The notes under the pieces are model-generated. The model was not told the DNA's origin, did not search any database, and saw only the letters and a list, made by a program, of their open reading frames with translations. Below, piece after piece: positions 45,336-57,149 of a stretch of 64,000 nt of DNA. The position numbers were made by a program, and so were the translations under genes. Source of the DNA: Saururus chinensis (Eukaryota; Streptophyta; Magnoliopsida; Piperales; Saururaceae); contig CP141140.1 of the NCBI GenBank assembly GCA_035235625.1, forward strand, positions 23,580,685-23,644,684, in the 5' to 3' direction. Position 1 is the first letter of the stretch; each line of letters begins with the position of its first letter.

Positions 45336-48300
45336 TGTACGATCCCTAAACTTGAACTAGTTTACTTTATTCTATTTAATTGCTATTGTTTCGTTTGATG
45401 CTAAATTTTGATTAGTTTTGACTATTTTTAAAATTAAAGTAGTTAACAAAGGTTTTAGCCAAAATTTTCTCCACATTTATGAGTTTTATGTTAATTTAAG
45501 TCATTTGGAATTTTTCTGAAAATTTTGGAATTTTCACTATTTTTTTCTGAAAAGTTAGAGGGCGAGACCCACGTGGGCCCTACGTGTGAATCTGGGATTA
45601 TTAGTCCCAAATGATCCTAACATCAACCTAAGATATAAAATAATTATTTTAAAATTTTTAGACTTTGATTTGGGTTTAAATAAGCAAGTTTATCCATTTT
45701 TAGTAGTAAATTATATTTGTACCCCACTAATTAATTAGGTTTACCCCACCCTTTACTATAACATGAATGACACAACCACTTTTCCAATTGGAAAAGGGCT
45801 GAGACTAGGAGCTTAGGAGCCTAATCTCCATTTTCCTAAAAGATAAAGAGATTAAGGTATGAATTTGGTTAATATTTCATTAATCTTTTAGGGTTTTTTA
45901 TTAAATCTTTCAAATCATTTCCTTTGCTTTGGACTAATCTTGATTTTTACTCAAAAATTTCTATTTCAAAACCCAATAATGGGAAATTCGTTTTTAAGTC
46001 TCTTAAACCATATATCTACTAGTTTTTTGAAGGATTTAGGTGTTTTAAAATCAGTTTTGTGAAGGTATTGATAAAAATCATGTGTTGGGTAAGTTTGGAA
46101 GAAGTTAGAGGAGCTATTTCGAGTGAGAAAGCTTGCTAAAGGTAAGATATTTGGCCCTAAACATTGCTGTGATTTCAGATTTAAGTTTGATTAAGTTTTG
46201 AAGTGGGTTCCAAGATCGTGAGCTTTAATGGTGATTTGAGAAATGTTTAATCTTTGATGAAATTTCTTTAGGTTTTTGTTTAGTAATGGCTAGATTTGAT
46301 GTTATATAAGCATTAATTTAATTATAATTAAGTTTGGGGATGAGATTTGGTAATTTATGAACTGAATGTGAAGTTTCGGTTTTGATTTTGATGTGAGGAA
46401 GACATACCAAAACCACTGTGTTGGCATTTGAACGGCCATGCAGGCCGATCAAACGGTAGAATTGTAGTTTGGCCATGTTGTTTCTATTGTTTATTTTGAT
46501 GATTTAACTCTTAAATACTATTTCTTATGTTCATGTTGAGTAATTTGAGCTAGAATGAGCTACTGAAAGGGTATGTTATTGTTATTTGAAATCATAAAGA
46601 ATATTTAAGTGTTATGTGAAATTGCATGTTGTTGGCTTCACATGCTATGGTTGTTTATCTTAAATCTATGATTGAATTATTCATTATGTTTTAAACATGA
46701 TTCCAGTAAGATTATAGTATGAGAATGGACTGGTATGTCTTCATATAATATGATTAGATTATGGTGAATAATGATGTCATGTTTAGATTCAAGTATGTGT
46801 GAATATGCTTACATGAGTTTAACACAAGGTCGCACTTGACTTGATTAATGGTTTCAGATGATTTTTCACTCATGGTTTCAATAAAAAACCATGATTAGAC
46901 ATTAAAGAGCATGTGTGTAGGATGTTAATAGGTTATCTATAATACATGTGCATATGCTAAGAGATGAATGTTTTTATCTAGAACATACACATGTGGGGGT
47001 AATCATGGTAATTAATTTATATTCATAGTTAAATATGATGCATGTGGGGATGATGGGAGCACATTCAATGAATTAGAATTCATGTAGTCATTGCTCACGT
47101 ATATATCATGTTGCATGCATTATGAGATGAGTTTATGAAAGAGATTTTATCGAGATTAGCTGTGTTGATCAATTAGATGAAATTGTGTGATATTGCTTGC
47201 CAGATTAATCAATCGGAGGCTTATCAATTTGGTTTTACGTCCGAAAGGACGAGATTTTACATCCCTTGAGGACGGGTTTTCTTCACCGGGTTGAGAAGAG
47301 AGACGATGCTATAAAGAGATAAACTATTTGAGACCATTTGGACCCTAAGAATCCAGGCTAATATAGCCGAGTACATAAGCTTACTAGGGGGTATTCTTCC
47401 CTATTAGGGAATATGCCCAAACTGCGAAATTCCTTCGAACTTTCCTGTTGGGGATTCTTTAGAGTGCGCAGGGATTGCTTATGCTTTGGCCGATTAAGTA
47501 GGCTTATTTTTATCGACTTACATAGATCTGAAATGTGTGTTAGAGACACTTTATACGCATGTTGATATATGTGATGTTTATGTATAATATGAAATGTATG
47601 ATAGATACACTTCCAATGTAGGTTTATGTGATGTTTATGCATTATTTGAAATATGTGGTAGAGACACTTCTCATGCAGGTTTATGCATTATCTAAAATGT
47701 GTAGTAGAGACAATGCTCATGAAGGTTTATGTAATGTTTATGCATGAACTGAATGTGTGGTAGAGACACTTCTCATGCAGGTTATTTGTGGCGATTATGC
47801 ATGATGTGGTTGGGTGAGAATCACTTATTATGCAGGATTGATGCTATGTACTAATGTGGTTATTCATGTCATACTTAGTATGTATGAGACACTCATATGT
47901 AGGATAATTACTTATGGGTAAATAGGGGTATGGTAAGGGAATTGATAAAAAATGGGGATATTATGTGAAGTGTTGATTTGAATTTTCATATTGATATGTC
48001 GTGGTCATTTTTTGATTAATGTTACCGTATTTTTAAACTTTATTGAGTTTTACTCACCTATCTTTTTGTGTTTTGTTTTTGAGCCGCATGGTACGACATG
48101 CAGTTGATCATGATTCCTTCTATGAAGGACAATCGGGATATATATGAGAGTAGGCTTGGATGTCATTGGACCTTATTATGTTTGCTGATTTATGCTTTGA
48201 TGATACTTAAAAACTATGTATGGATGATTATGTTTCAAACTCGTGTATATTTATTGCTTTTAGACCTACTAAGGATTTTTAGAGTTTGAGCTACGTGTCG

Positions 48301-48544
48301 GTTCAGGATATTATGTATGTGGGTTGAGAGTGAGGATTTATTTCAAAGTTATTATAATCTTTTATTTTATTTTATTTCTCTTACACAAATGATTAAAAGT
48401 GCACGATTCCGTGTATGTATTTCACCTGTTAAAGGAGTTAAAACTTCTACAACGTGTTTAATAAACAATTTGCTAGCCCCCGTGTGCTTTAACCAACCCT
48501 TGGACTGAGTTTAACTTGAGTCAAGCCAGCGTAGGGGCATGACA
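45336..48544 (+). mobile_element. Family-B LTR (copy B1), 3.2 kb
   Basis: It begins TGTACGATCCCTAAACTTG and ends GTAGGGGCATGACA. It matches the reverse complement of about 58962-60544, and in layout the solo LTR at 6800-10226. Inside are a TTGAACGGCC/GGCCGATCAAACGG cluster near 46430, the CGAAAGGACGAG stretch near 47250, a minisatellite at 47530-47780 and GTTTTACTCACC near 48050. Flanking bases GGATA and TTATA match only partly, so a TSD is not established. Confidence 0.75.
47530..47780. repeat. Minisatellite in family-B LTR, about five units
   Basis: Units carry GTGTGGTAGAGACACTTCTC, then ATGCAGGTTTATG, repeated with variable spacing. Confidence 0.8.
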
Positions 48545-48649
48545 TTATATAATCTAATAAGAAGTTGTTGATTGCTGCCCTTGCTGTCAACACGAGAGTG
48601 AGAAGAGGAGACCATTTGGAAGGTTGGGGGAAGCTAGAGAAATTTGACG

Positions 48650-48719
48650 GAGGAAGACAAGGGTAATGAGGTGAGGAATAAATAGAGGAAGACAAGGGTA
48701 ATGAAGTGAGGAATAAATA
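48650..48719. repeat. Two 35-bp tandem units downstream of LOR gene 2
   Basis: GAGGAAGACAAGGGTAATGA followed by GTGAGGAATAAATA occurs twice with a single difference (GAGGTG against GAAGTG). It lies about 200 bp past the LOR gene 2 stop codon. Confidence 0.9.
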
Positions 48720-48921
48720 AGAAATTTTTTAATTGTGTTGGGGGACGAGGAGAGTGCGGATATATAGCCAAGTTCTTTTAACTTACTTTGGAAAAACAAA
48801 CAGGGGAGTATAAGATTTCTCTTAGATGAGAATACACAACTAGATTCTACGAGTATAAGACTAATCAAGAACTTCCTCCGCCGCCCAGCCCCTGCTGCCG
48901 GCCAATGCCACCGCAGCCGCC

Positions 48922-49784
48922 TCAATTAGTAGCGCCCGCGACCACAATGTTAGCAACAATTTCAGCACCGGCTACTGCTGCATCATATTTATTGCTAGAA
49001 CCTGCAGACAACGCCATCTGACCCATCCCTCTGTAGATCATGATCAACGATATAATGAACACATAATCCGTTCCTGCGCTAACTTGAACCTTGAAATCGC
49101 CCTTTTTCACAGAATTTCCCCCCCATGAGAAGTTGTTGTTTACCTGAAATATGTACATCGTAAGAATGCGTTAAAACATGACCAAATAAAAATTAACATT
49201 CAGAATATAAGAAAAACAAACTGATAATTTTTTTTCTGAAAAAGACCAACGATCATACAGTTGCGATCATGGTGTCGCCCTGATAGATTACGGGAGGGAA
49301 CCCTACAACATCGAAGTCGCCCTTCCCCTTCTTCTTTGCACGAGTTGAACCCAAGAACACATTGAGTGTTTGCTTATCTTGCCTCTTGACCCTGAACAGG
49401 ATGTCTTTCTTTTTTGTGTTCTTTCCTCTATATGCTCTCCATTGATCGTTACTTGAGCAAGTCTAGACCAGGAACCGATCAAAAGTTAAAGATCAAAGTG
49501 AAGAGAGGGGACGAAAGATAGAGAAAGGACTCTGATGATCTCACCTTAGAACGAAGTCTGGCGACAGGAGAGTTTGTAGTGTCCAGAATCAACCAGCCGT
49601 GCTTCGTTAGGGAATCTGCTTTCACTATCCGAAGCAGTTCGTTTCCATTGCCGTCAAGAACTTTGAAGATGGTGCTCCTGAAGAGTCTTTTTTTAGGCTT
49701 CAGTATCAGATGCATGGGTCGAGGGATGCTGAACTTTGCATCAACCACAGGACCTGTGGCTTTCTTTATTCCAACATTTCCCAT
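48922..49784 (-). CDS. LURP-one-related (LOR) protein, gene 2, three exons
   Basis: A second LOR-family (Tubby C-terminal-like fold) protein. Exons are 49784-49545, 49462-49259 and 49143-48922, with GT donors and AG acceptors (acceptor AG at 49464-49463 and 49145-49144). Both introns are phase 0, at the same protein positions as in gene 1. The product is 221 residues. Motifs in order: PMHLILKPKKRLFRSTIFKV, ELLRIVKADSLTKHGWLILD, PVARLRSK, DQWRAYRGKNTKKKDILFRV, DFDVVGFPPVIYQGDTMIA and FSWGGNSVKKGDFKVQVSAG, then a hydrophobic stretch (VFIISLIMIY) and an alanine/valine-rich tail (AVAGAEIVANIVVAGATN). No stops or frameshifts interrupt it. The start is the first ATG in frame, about 155 bp from a TATA box. 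The role is inferred only from the family (defence-associated LURP1; most members uncharacterised). Confidence 0.9.
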
Positions 49785-49940
49785 TGCAAAAAGCAGAACA
49801 TATGAAACAGAATGTGTTTATTGCTGCTATTATAAAGAGTTAGTACAAGGAATTTGCGTAGAAAGCTGCGACAGACAAGCAATTAGAAGATTAAAGATTG
49901 GAAATTGTATCAACTACTGATTACGGGAAAAAACGTTTCA

Positions 49941-49949
49941 ATTTATATA
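49941..49949 (-). promoter_or_regulatory. TATA box of LOR gene 2
   Basis: The minus strand reads TATATAAAT about 155 bp upstream of the ATG at 49784, giving a predicted 5' UTR of roughly 120-130 bases. The spacing is normal for a plant promoter. Confidence 0.55.
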
Positions 49950-49950
49950 A

Positions 49951-51540
49951 ACCGAACCCTTCTGACTTTTTAGAGAGATGAGAAGAATTCCTTGGTAACA
50001 AATGATATGGAATCACAATCAGCCCGCAACTTACATCAACGGACAGATGTTATCAATTGCTTGGAGCTTCGTAGTGTTTACAACGCGCAACCGCGTTGAA
50101 TATAGAAAATTGGATTATGCGGCGAGCCGCCGCCGGCCTACTTAATCTATGACCACATCTCAAAACCATCATTTAATACCTATTTATAATAATTTTACTT
50201 TTATATACCCGTCAATATCTCTTCCGAACACGCAATTCAATTCCACACACTTGTAAAAGCAGATGGGGACCGCTCAAAGTCAACTACATACGCTTGTCAT
50301 ATGGTATCACGTGACAAGAAGATGACGTTTAAGAAAACAACATATGCCTTTGTATAGGGCCCACGTTAAAAAAACCTGACTTCAACTCATTTTGTAAAAA
50401 AAACTTCGCAACCGATTTTTCTCTTTTTAACTATGTTAGGCCTCTATTAAAAAAATGCTTAATCTTATTTTGTCCTCTATCTAATAAAATATAATTTTTT
50501 TTCCCACTACTAAATATTAGAGCGTCCAAATTTTGTAAGAAGCTTATAAAATATTAAGAAAAATTGTAGTGAAAAATTAACCAACAGATGGAAGTATTGT
50601 TGTCTTTTTAATTTACCCATTATAATGTTGACAAAACTTCTTTGAACGTAAAAAATTTAGACGCTTTAATGCATTATTAAAGTGGGGAAAAATTATATTT
50701 TTAATAAAAAGAGGATAAAAGAAAATAAGTAGGTTGTGGAGTAAAAGAAGAATTTTTTAATAGAGACCAAATTAAATGTGAGAGTGGGAAAGAAACAAAT
50801 GAGTTCATTGATTAACGCTACAAAGTTTTCTGGTATAGGACAAAATAGGGTTAAAGTAAGAAGTTAAGTTTTTTTAACTTGGGCCTGACTAAAAGAAGTC
50901 AGCCGATGTTATTTTCTCAAACGCCACTTTTTCTGACTTGGTCTCACGTGATAAGCATGCGTGATTGGCTCTTGTGACTTCAGTAAGGGCCTCCCTGCCT
51001 TCACCAGGTTAGAATTTATTCCCAACTCCTCCTATGCCGGCACTACCATCTCCATTGGGCTCCCCACTCTTGTCTTACAACGGAAGCTCAGGAAGTGAAC
51101 CATCAACAACTATTTAAAAGCCCATGAACTGTGTCGCCCTCTGCCCCATTCCCGTGCTTCTTTACTATCCTTGGCGGAGACGTCCAGGTTTTTGCTATGC
51201 CCAAGTCTTGATTTGCCGGAAATGAGGGCATATAGGAGGGCCTCCGTGAAGTTGAGCTATTAGAAGGTTGTCAGCTGCCGTGGCATCGTCCTCGCCTTCT
51301 CCCTTAACACTGACGCGTCTTACACTAAGGATGGAGGTAATAGGTACCCTAGTTGAGTAGGACTAGCCCCACACAATGCTATCATCATGATCCACACCAC
51401 TCGCCTGCACGCCGACAATCTCGTCTCCTCATGATGCCGCAACCAACCTATATCCGATCTTAATGATGAACGACAGAACGAGTGCCAACCAGTTGCTTGC
51501 AGTAGAAGTTGCAGCATATCATCTTGGCACGAGTGGCTCC
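49951..51540. other. LOR gene 2 upstream DNA and unassigned sequence
   Basis: 50000-50900 is AT-rich with no gene seen. 51000-51540 is GC-richer and looks partly protein-like on the plus strand (MRAYRRASVKLSY near 51220, with a stop soon after), but I cannot name a family. TGTAACACCCCGACCC at 51544 resembles an LTR start, but no partner was found. Confidence 0.35.
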
Positions 51541-52180
51541 CTGTGTAACACCCCGACCCGTCAAACTAACCTGAGCTGGGGGTTCATAGGGGGTAACCCA
51601 AACTCCAAGTTTCCAAAAATTAAAAATTAAAAATTAAAAATCAGAATCAAGAGCAGTGGATTCTGAGTGCAAAAGTGAATTCGAGTTCCCTTCTCTTGTC
51701 CGCCTCCTCCGCTCCTTCCCGTTCACTTAGCAGCCCCTTTTCCCCCGTCGGCTCCTCAATAAGGCGGCACTCCATCAACGTGGGAACTTCTGGAGAAAGG
51801 GGCGGTGATTTCTTTTCTTTTTGCTTCTTCTCTTCTCTTCTCAACCTTCAGCAATGGTCTGGGCATGATAAAGCACCCAGAGAAGAGATCGGTCTCTGAT
51901 CTTTAGAGGTCGATCTTGCTGTTCACAACAAGGTGTTGGGCAGAATTTAATCTCGTAGAATTATCTGTCACTAATCACATTGTAGAATTTGCCCCTTCGG
52001 TTATCCATGCTTTTTGTTAGTTGTTGAATCCCTCCTAATGTTCATTTTTGTCCCTTTTTACTTTTTGTATTTGGGATGTTTTCCCTTAATTTTTTTTTTA
52101 AAACCGGACAACGGTTTTGGTATACTATTAATCAATAGGCATTCATTGAAATGGACGATTTTTTTTTTTGCGGCTGACAG

Positions 52181-52257
52181 TTCATAGATGTCACGAGTGT
52201 GGACAGCCTCTTCCCGAAAGCTATGAACACCCTGAGGCCTAAACGGCTGGAATTTTT
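52181..52257 (+). pseudogene. PLAC8 / cell-number-regulator-like exon, broken
   Basis: The exon is bounded by an acceptor CAG (52178-52180) and a donor GTAAG (52258 on). It encodes RCHECGQPLPESYEHPEA, a stop, then TAGIF. This matches plant PLAC8-family proteins of the cell number regulator 6 type, which read C-ECGQ-LPE-YE-PADEPWTTGIFGC at this point. The stop at 52240-52242 replaces the expected residue before T-GIF, so it is inactive. A possible first-exon remnant (KAPREEIGL, near 51870-51898) lies upstream. The Cys-rich membrane domain that should follow is not seen before the gypsy insertion at 52980. Confidence 0.6.
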
Positions 52258-52979
52258 GTAAGATTTTAAATTTAATTACAAAGACTCATGAAACAATTAG
52301 AATTTTTTGTGCTTGAGTCACTTTATTAACTAATTTATCTGCATGTTTATTCTCCTTCTGTCTGTCATGGTTGCATTCTTGTGTTAATGTGGATATGGCA
52401 AATATAAAAACTTATGAGACCATTGTGCATGGTTGTTTGAAAAAGTTTACATTGATTAAACATTAAAAAACTCATTTACGTTCAGTTTGTTCTAGGAAAA
52501 GGCACAGCCATATAAATGGGAAAATTGATGTATTTGCCATCTCTTTTATACATTTACTAGAGTAAATTGTGACAAAAGTTATGTGAGCCTTTCAGGCAGA
52601 TCCATTGAGCGACGTAAATCCTGTCAATCCCAATCCTACCTCATTGCCTAGATAATTGCTTGTAGGCCACGCACAGGCCGCCTTGGTACCTGGGGGTTCG
52701 TATATAGAAAAGAAGAAAATAAGTGATCGGTCAATATCAGCACTAGAGAAAAAGGGGAGGGAAGACATGGGTGTTGAGTAGATAGTAGTAAAATAACGAG
52801 GGATTTTGGAGGGAGTTGAGCAATAAAAAAATTCTAACTTTTTTACTTTTTGAGGATACACTGAGCATTTGTTAGGAGGAAAGAGTGGAATTCATAAATT
52901 AACTGTGTTGTTTAACTTTTTAGCTACACAATTCAAAGAATAGAGTGGTAGAAGGGATAACATTGGCAGCCCTAGTTCT

Positions 52980-53526
52980 TGATGCAACATCTCAATTGAA
53001 ATAGAATCAAAGATCTCTTTGGAAAGTTTTATTAATTGAAGAACAAATCAATTATAGAAAATAAAAGAAAACAAGCTAACATTCAACATCTCGCTAAATT
53101 GTCAATTACAGCTCAAACAGTGTTCAACTTCTCACAAAGCTTAGGGGAAATACCCAAGTTGAACAAATCAATTTTCAGTACATTTGGAATGCCCTCTTAT
53201 TACAACTTGAAAGTCTATTTATACACAATGAAACCTAACATATAGGAATTTAAATTTTGACGCCGTGAAGTTCAGCTGATTGTTGTTATTGTAGAAATGC
53301 CTTAAGGGAGGAGACAACTAACGAACTTAACGGATCATTTATTTAAACTCAAAAGTCCTAAATGCCCTTCACTAACTCTAGCATATTACCCGCTTTACCA
53401 GCAGGCCATTAGTGAATACCAAAAATGCCCCTTATAATTAGTTGCATCTACTTCTGTTCGATGAAATGTCAGACTCAATCTATTTCCATTATAGAATTGT
53501 CAAATACCTTTCATGCTCTTGCATTA
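52980..53526 (-). repeat. 3' LTR of the gypsy element
   Basis: It aligns throughout with 58216-58772, for example AACATCTCGCTAAATTGTCA and GAATGCCCTCTTATTACAAC against GAATGCCCTCTCATTACAAC. It is about 10 bases shorter, partly through loss of a CATGCGTCCAACG-like segment. Confidence 0.93.
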
Positions 53527-53575
53527 GACCCTCCAACTCAACACAAGCTCGACCATGAGCGAAACTTCAAGAATG

Positions 53576-54500
53576 TTAAAGTACAGAATCATCTTCTTGA
53601 ACAGACATTTCCTCATCATGAAAGGGCGCTAAATCACAGATGTTAAAAACATTGGAAATATGCATATCAGAAGGTAAAGCTACACTATAAGCATTAGACC
53701 CTAGCTTCTTAATGATGCAACAATGTCCAAATTTCTTGAATTTCAATTTACCAGAATATCCAACAGGCATGCGTTCCTTACTCAAATGTACCAGGACAAG
53801 ATCTCCTTCAGAGAACAGTACATCCTTGTGTTGTTTATCAGCAAATGTCTTATATTTCTCAGTAGATTGTAGTAGTTTATTTCTGATAATATTATGTAGT
53901 TCAGTAAACTGAGAAATAATTTGAACAGCAGAAAGAGATTCACTTCCTCGTCTAGAAGGAATTACAATATCCAAAGATTGACGAGGTAAAAATCCATATA
54001 TAACTTGAAAAGGTGCAAAACCAGTTGATCTGTTCACAAATGAATTATAAGCAAACTCTGCTTGGCACAAAAATGAATCCCATTGTTTAGGAGTTTTTCC
54101 AGATAAACATCTTAATAAGCTTCCTAAACTTCTATTAATCACCTCTGTTTGGCCATAAGTTTGAGGATGGCAAGAATTGTTGTATTGTAAGGTTGTACCC
54201 AGTCTGCTCCACAATGTCTTCCAAAATTGACTGAGGAACCTACGATCTCGATATGAGGTGATAGTCAATGGAACTCCATGTAATATGATGATTTATTTGA
54301 AAAATAAACCAGCTACATGACTGGAATCAGTAGTTTTTTTGCAGGGAATAAAATGAGCCTGTTTGGAGAATTTGTCAGCCACCACATAAATTGAATTGAA
54401 TCCCTTTTGTGTTCAGGGAAATCCCAACACAAAGTCTATGCTCAAATCTTCCCATAGTCTTGCTTATATAGTTAATGGAGTATACAGCCCTGCATTTGTT
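53576..54500 (-). pseudogene. Gypsy integrase core and C-terminus
   Basis: Minus-strand reading gives WEDLSIDFVLGFP, a stop, [20 protein letters not shown], another stop before IIILHG, then the open frame at 54268-53576 with SYRDRRFLSQFWKTLW, NSCHPQTYGQTEVINRSLG and AFNSF-like AYNSFVNRSTGFAPFQVIYG. This is the DDE integrase core. The first Asp (IDF) and the Glu (GQTEV) remain, but the second Asp (normally SDRD) reads SYRD. The C-terminal GPF/Y-like part follows (PVGYSGKLKFKKFGHCCI, then VFNICDLAPFHDEE). Confidence 0.9.
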
Positions 54501-54514
54501 GCTCCCCCTTTATA

Positions 54515-54850
54515 CTATTGACAAATAAAACACTGTTGTACACATTTTTTAGCATCCTTATACATTTGAGGCCAGTAATATCTAGCTTTAACCAGAGCTA
54601 GAGTCTTGTCTCCTCCCACATGTATTGACAAGCCACCTCCATGTAGTTCTTTAACTAGTTTCATTCTTAAAGAATTTATAGGTATACAAAGCCTATTAGA
54701 CTTGTAGAGAAAACCTTCATCCAATACAAACTCTCCCTGTGGTTTCTGAAATTGATTGCACAATTGCCATATTTCCTTAAATGTATTGTCATCCTTGTAT
54801 AGATGTTTGATGCCATCAAAACCAAAACCAGAAGTTGTCAATTTATGCAC
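54515..54850 (-). pseudogene. Gypsy integrase zinc-binding (H2C2) domain
   Basis: The frame reads CIPINSLRMKLVKELHGGGL, then HVGGDKTLALVKARYYWPQM and CVQQCFICQ, an HHCC zinc finger (H-G, H-G, C-x2-C). It is in place just before the integrase core. Confidence 0.9.
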
Positions 54851-54854
54851 GACA

Positions 54855-55592
54855 CAGCTCTTCTACTTAAAGCATCCGCAACTTTATTGTTTTTACCATA
54901 TTTGTGTTTTATCACAAAAGAATATTCTTGTAACTCACTCACCCATCTAGCATGCAATCAATCAAGTTTAGCTTGACTATGAAGATGTTTTAGTGACTCA
55001 TGATTTGTATTCAAAACAAACTCCTTGAACACAAGATAGTGTCTCTAGTGTTTAAGAGTCTGTATTAATGAATATAACTCTAACTTGTATGCAGACCACC
55101 GTTGTCTATTTTCAAAGAGTTTTTGACTGAAATAACTATAGGTCTTCCTTCCTAGGACAAAACTGCACCAATTCCCTATATTGAAGCATCACAATCCACC
55201 TCGAAAACTTTAGTAAAGTCTGGTAATGCTAATGTTGGAGCTGTGGTGAGTTTATTCTTTAGGATTTCAAAGCTCTTTTATTGTATGGCTTGCCAACTAA
55301 ACCTTCTTTTTTTAAGACATTTTGTTAGTGGTGCAGCCAATGAACTAAATCCCTATATGAACCTCCTATAAAAGGAAGCCAAACCTAAAAAACTTCGAAG
55401 TTCAGTTGTGGTTTTAGGTATTGGCCATTCAAGAATATTTTTAACCTTACTCTGATCAACTTTTAGTCCTTCTTTGCTAACAAATTAGCCCAGAAATATA
55501 AGTTGATTTGCCATAAACACACTTTTTTTCAGATTGATGTATAAGCTGTTTTGTTGCAACACTTGGAAAACTTCAGTCAGATGTTCTAAATG
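54855..55592 (-). pseudogene. Gypsy RNase H region, heavily broken
   Basis: Fragments in several frames include [58 protein letters not shown] and IGAVLS. These belong to the RT connection and RNase H (F-VDCDAS-GIGAVL). At least eight stops interrupt it. Confidence 0.85.
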
Positions 55593-56171
55593 TTATTTTT
55601 CAATCTTACTATATATCAATATATCGTCAAAGTAAACCACCACACTCTTACCCAAATAAAGTTGCAAAACTTGTGTCATTAACCTCATGAATGTACTTAG
55701 GGCATTTGTTAATCCAAAAGGCATTACAAGCCACTCATAAAGACCTTCTTTTGTTTTAAAACCAGTCTTCCATTCATCACCCAAATGTATTCTAATTTGA
55801 TGGTACCCTGATCTGAGATCAACTTTTGAAAATACTTCTGCCCCTGACAACATATTGAGCATGTCTTCCAATCTAGGTATAGGAAACCTATATTCCACTG
55901 TTTTCTTATTAATTGCCTTTGAATCCACACACATCCTCCATGTTCCATCCTTCTTAGGCACTAGTAGGGTAGGAACAAGCACTGGACTTAAACTTTCCCT
56001 CATTAAGCCCATGTGTAGAAGGTCTTGCACTTGTCTTCGAAGTTCTGCATGCTCAGAAGGGCTCATTCGATAGTGAGGCAGATGTGGTAATGTAACTCCT
56101 GGAATAAGATCGATTCTATGTTGTATGTCCCTCATGGGAGGTAAAGATAATGGAGTATCATCATTGACCAA
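55593..56171 (-). pseudogene. Gypsy reverse transcriptase
   Basis: The longest well-preserved part of the element. Ordered motifs: [87 protein letters not shown] and [13 protein letters not shown]. The YFDD active-site box and the upstream catalytic Asp ([10 protein letters not shown]) are intact, so the enzyme core itself looks undamaged, although downstream frames are lost. ALSTFMRLM replaces the usual AP-TFQRLM. Confidence 0.95.
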
Positions 56172-56603
56172 TTCAGAAAACCACTGAAGTAGATTTTGTA
56201 TTCCTTTATGACTATGTTTAGATGTAGCATCAACAGTTAAAGCAGCTTTGTCAACAAATAATAAAGCTATTTGTTCAGATCTAAGAGTAGAGGAAATATT
56301 ACTGACAGTAACAAGAACTCTCTTTCTTGTTTTCTTTTGTTTCCCCTATTTATTTTACACTGTAACATTTTCTTTTGAGCTGCAAATGTCACTTCCATGC
56401 TTGTTACTACATTGACTTATACTGTACTTACCTTGTTGTTCCTTAGATTTAACTGATTTAGAACTGGGCTGCAAAGTAGGATTTATTCTTTCTAAAACAA
56501 TTTCTTCTGACTGAAAATTTTGAGGATGCAATATTATGGTTTTGCCCTGGAATTCAAACTGTATAGTGTTTGTATGTCCATCATGAATAATAAAGGTGTC
56601 AAA

Positions 56604-57101
56604 CTACCAAGGCCAACCAAGTAAAAGATGACATATTAACATATCAAGTACATCACAAAGAATATTTGCCTTATAGTTTTTCCCAATAGAAAAGGGCACC
56701 ATACAGTGTTTTGAAACCTTGATTTTTTCCACTTCCTTGATCCAACCAATGGTGTAAGGGTGTGGGTGTGGACTAGTCTTCAATTTTAATGTATCCACAA
56801 CTGTTTTAGCTACCAAATTCTCAATACAGACTCTATCTACTATCACTTTACAGTTCGAGTTTTCAATGGTTCCAATTGTAGAAAACAAGTTATGTCTATG
56901 ACTTGTATCCTTTTGTTTAGGTGTAAACAATATCTTTCTAGTAATCAAACTCATTTCTCCCAAATCTTCTCTGTCCTGCATATTATCTCCATACACCTCT
57001 TCTTGTTCCTCCTCAGTTTCACCCTCTTCACTTTCTTCTTCCTCTGTAATCTGATGAGAAGTCATAACTTTAGAACTTTGTTTCGGATCTCCTTTTTTCA
57101 A
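56604..57101 (-). pseudogene. Gypsy aspartic protease with altered active site
   Basis: After an acidic linker (TEEEESEEGETEEEQEEVYG) comes NLFSTIGTIENSNCKVIVDR, then VCIENLVAKTVVDTLKLKTS, PHPHPYTIGWI and DMLICHLLLGWPW. Relatives read VIDSGS or VIVDSGC at the active site. Here DRV replaces D-S/T-G, so the protease should be dead. Confidence 0.85.
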
Positions 57102-57147
57102 TGGGCACTCTGAAGAATAATGGCCTGGTTGTTTACACTTCCAACAA
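57102..57147 (-). other. Gag CCHC zinc knuckle
   Basis: The minus strand encodes CWKCKQPGHYSSEC, a perfect C-x2-C-x4-H-x4-C knuckle, just upstream of and in line with the protease frame. It binds genomic RNA in active gag proteins. Confidence 0.9.
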
Positions 57148-57149
57148 GT

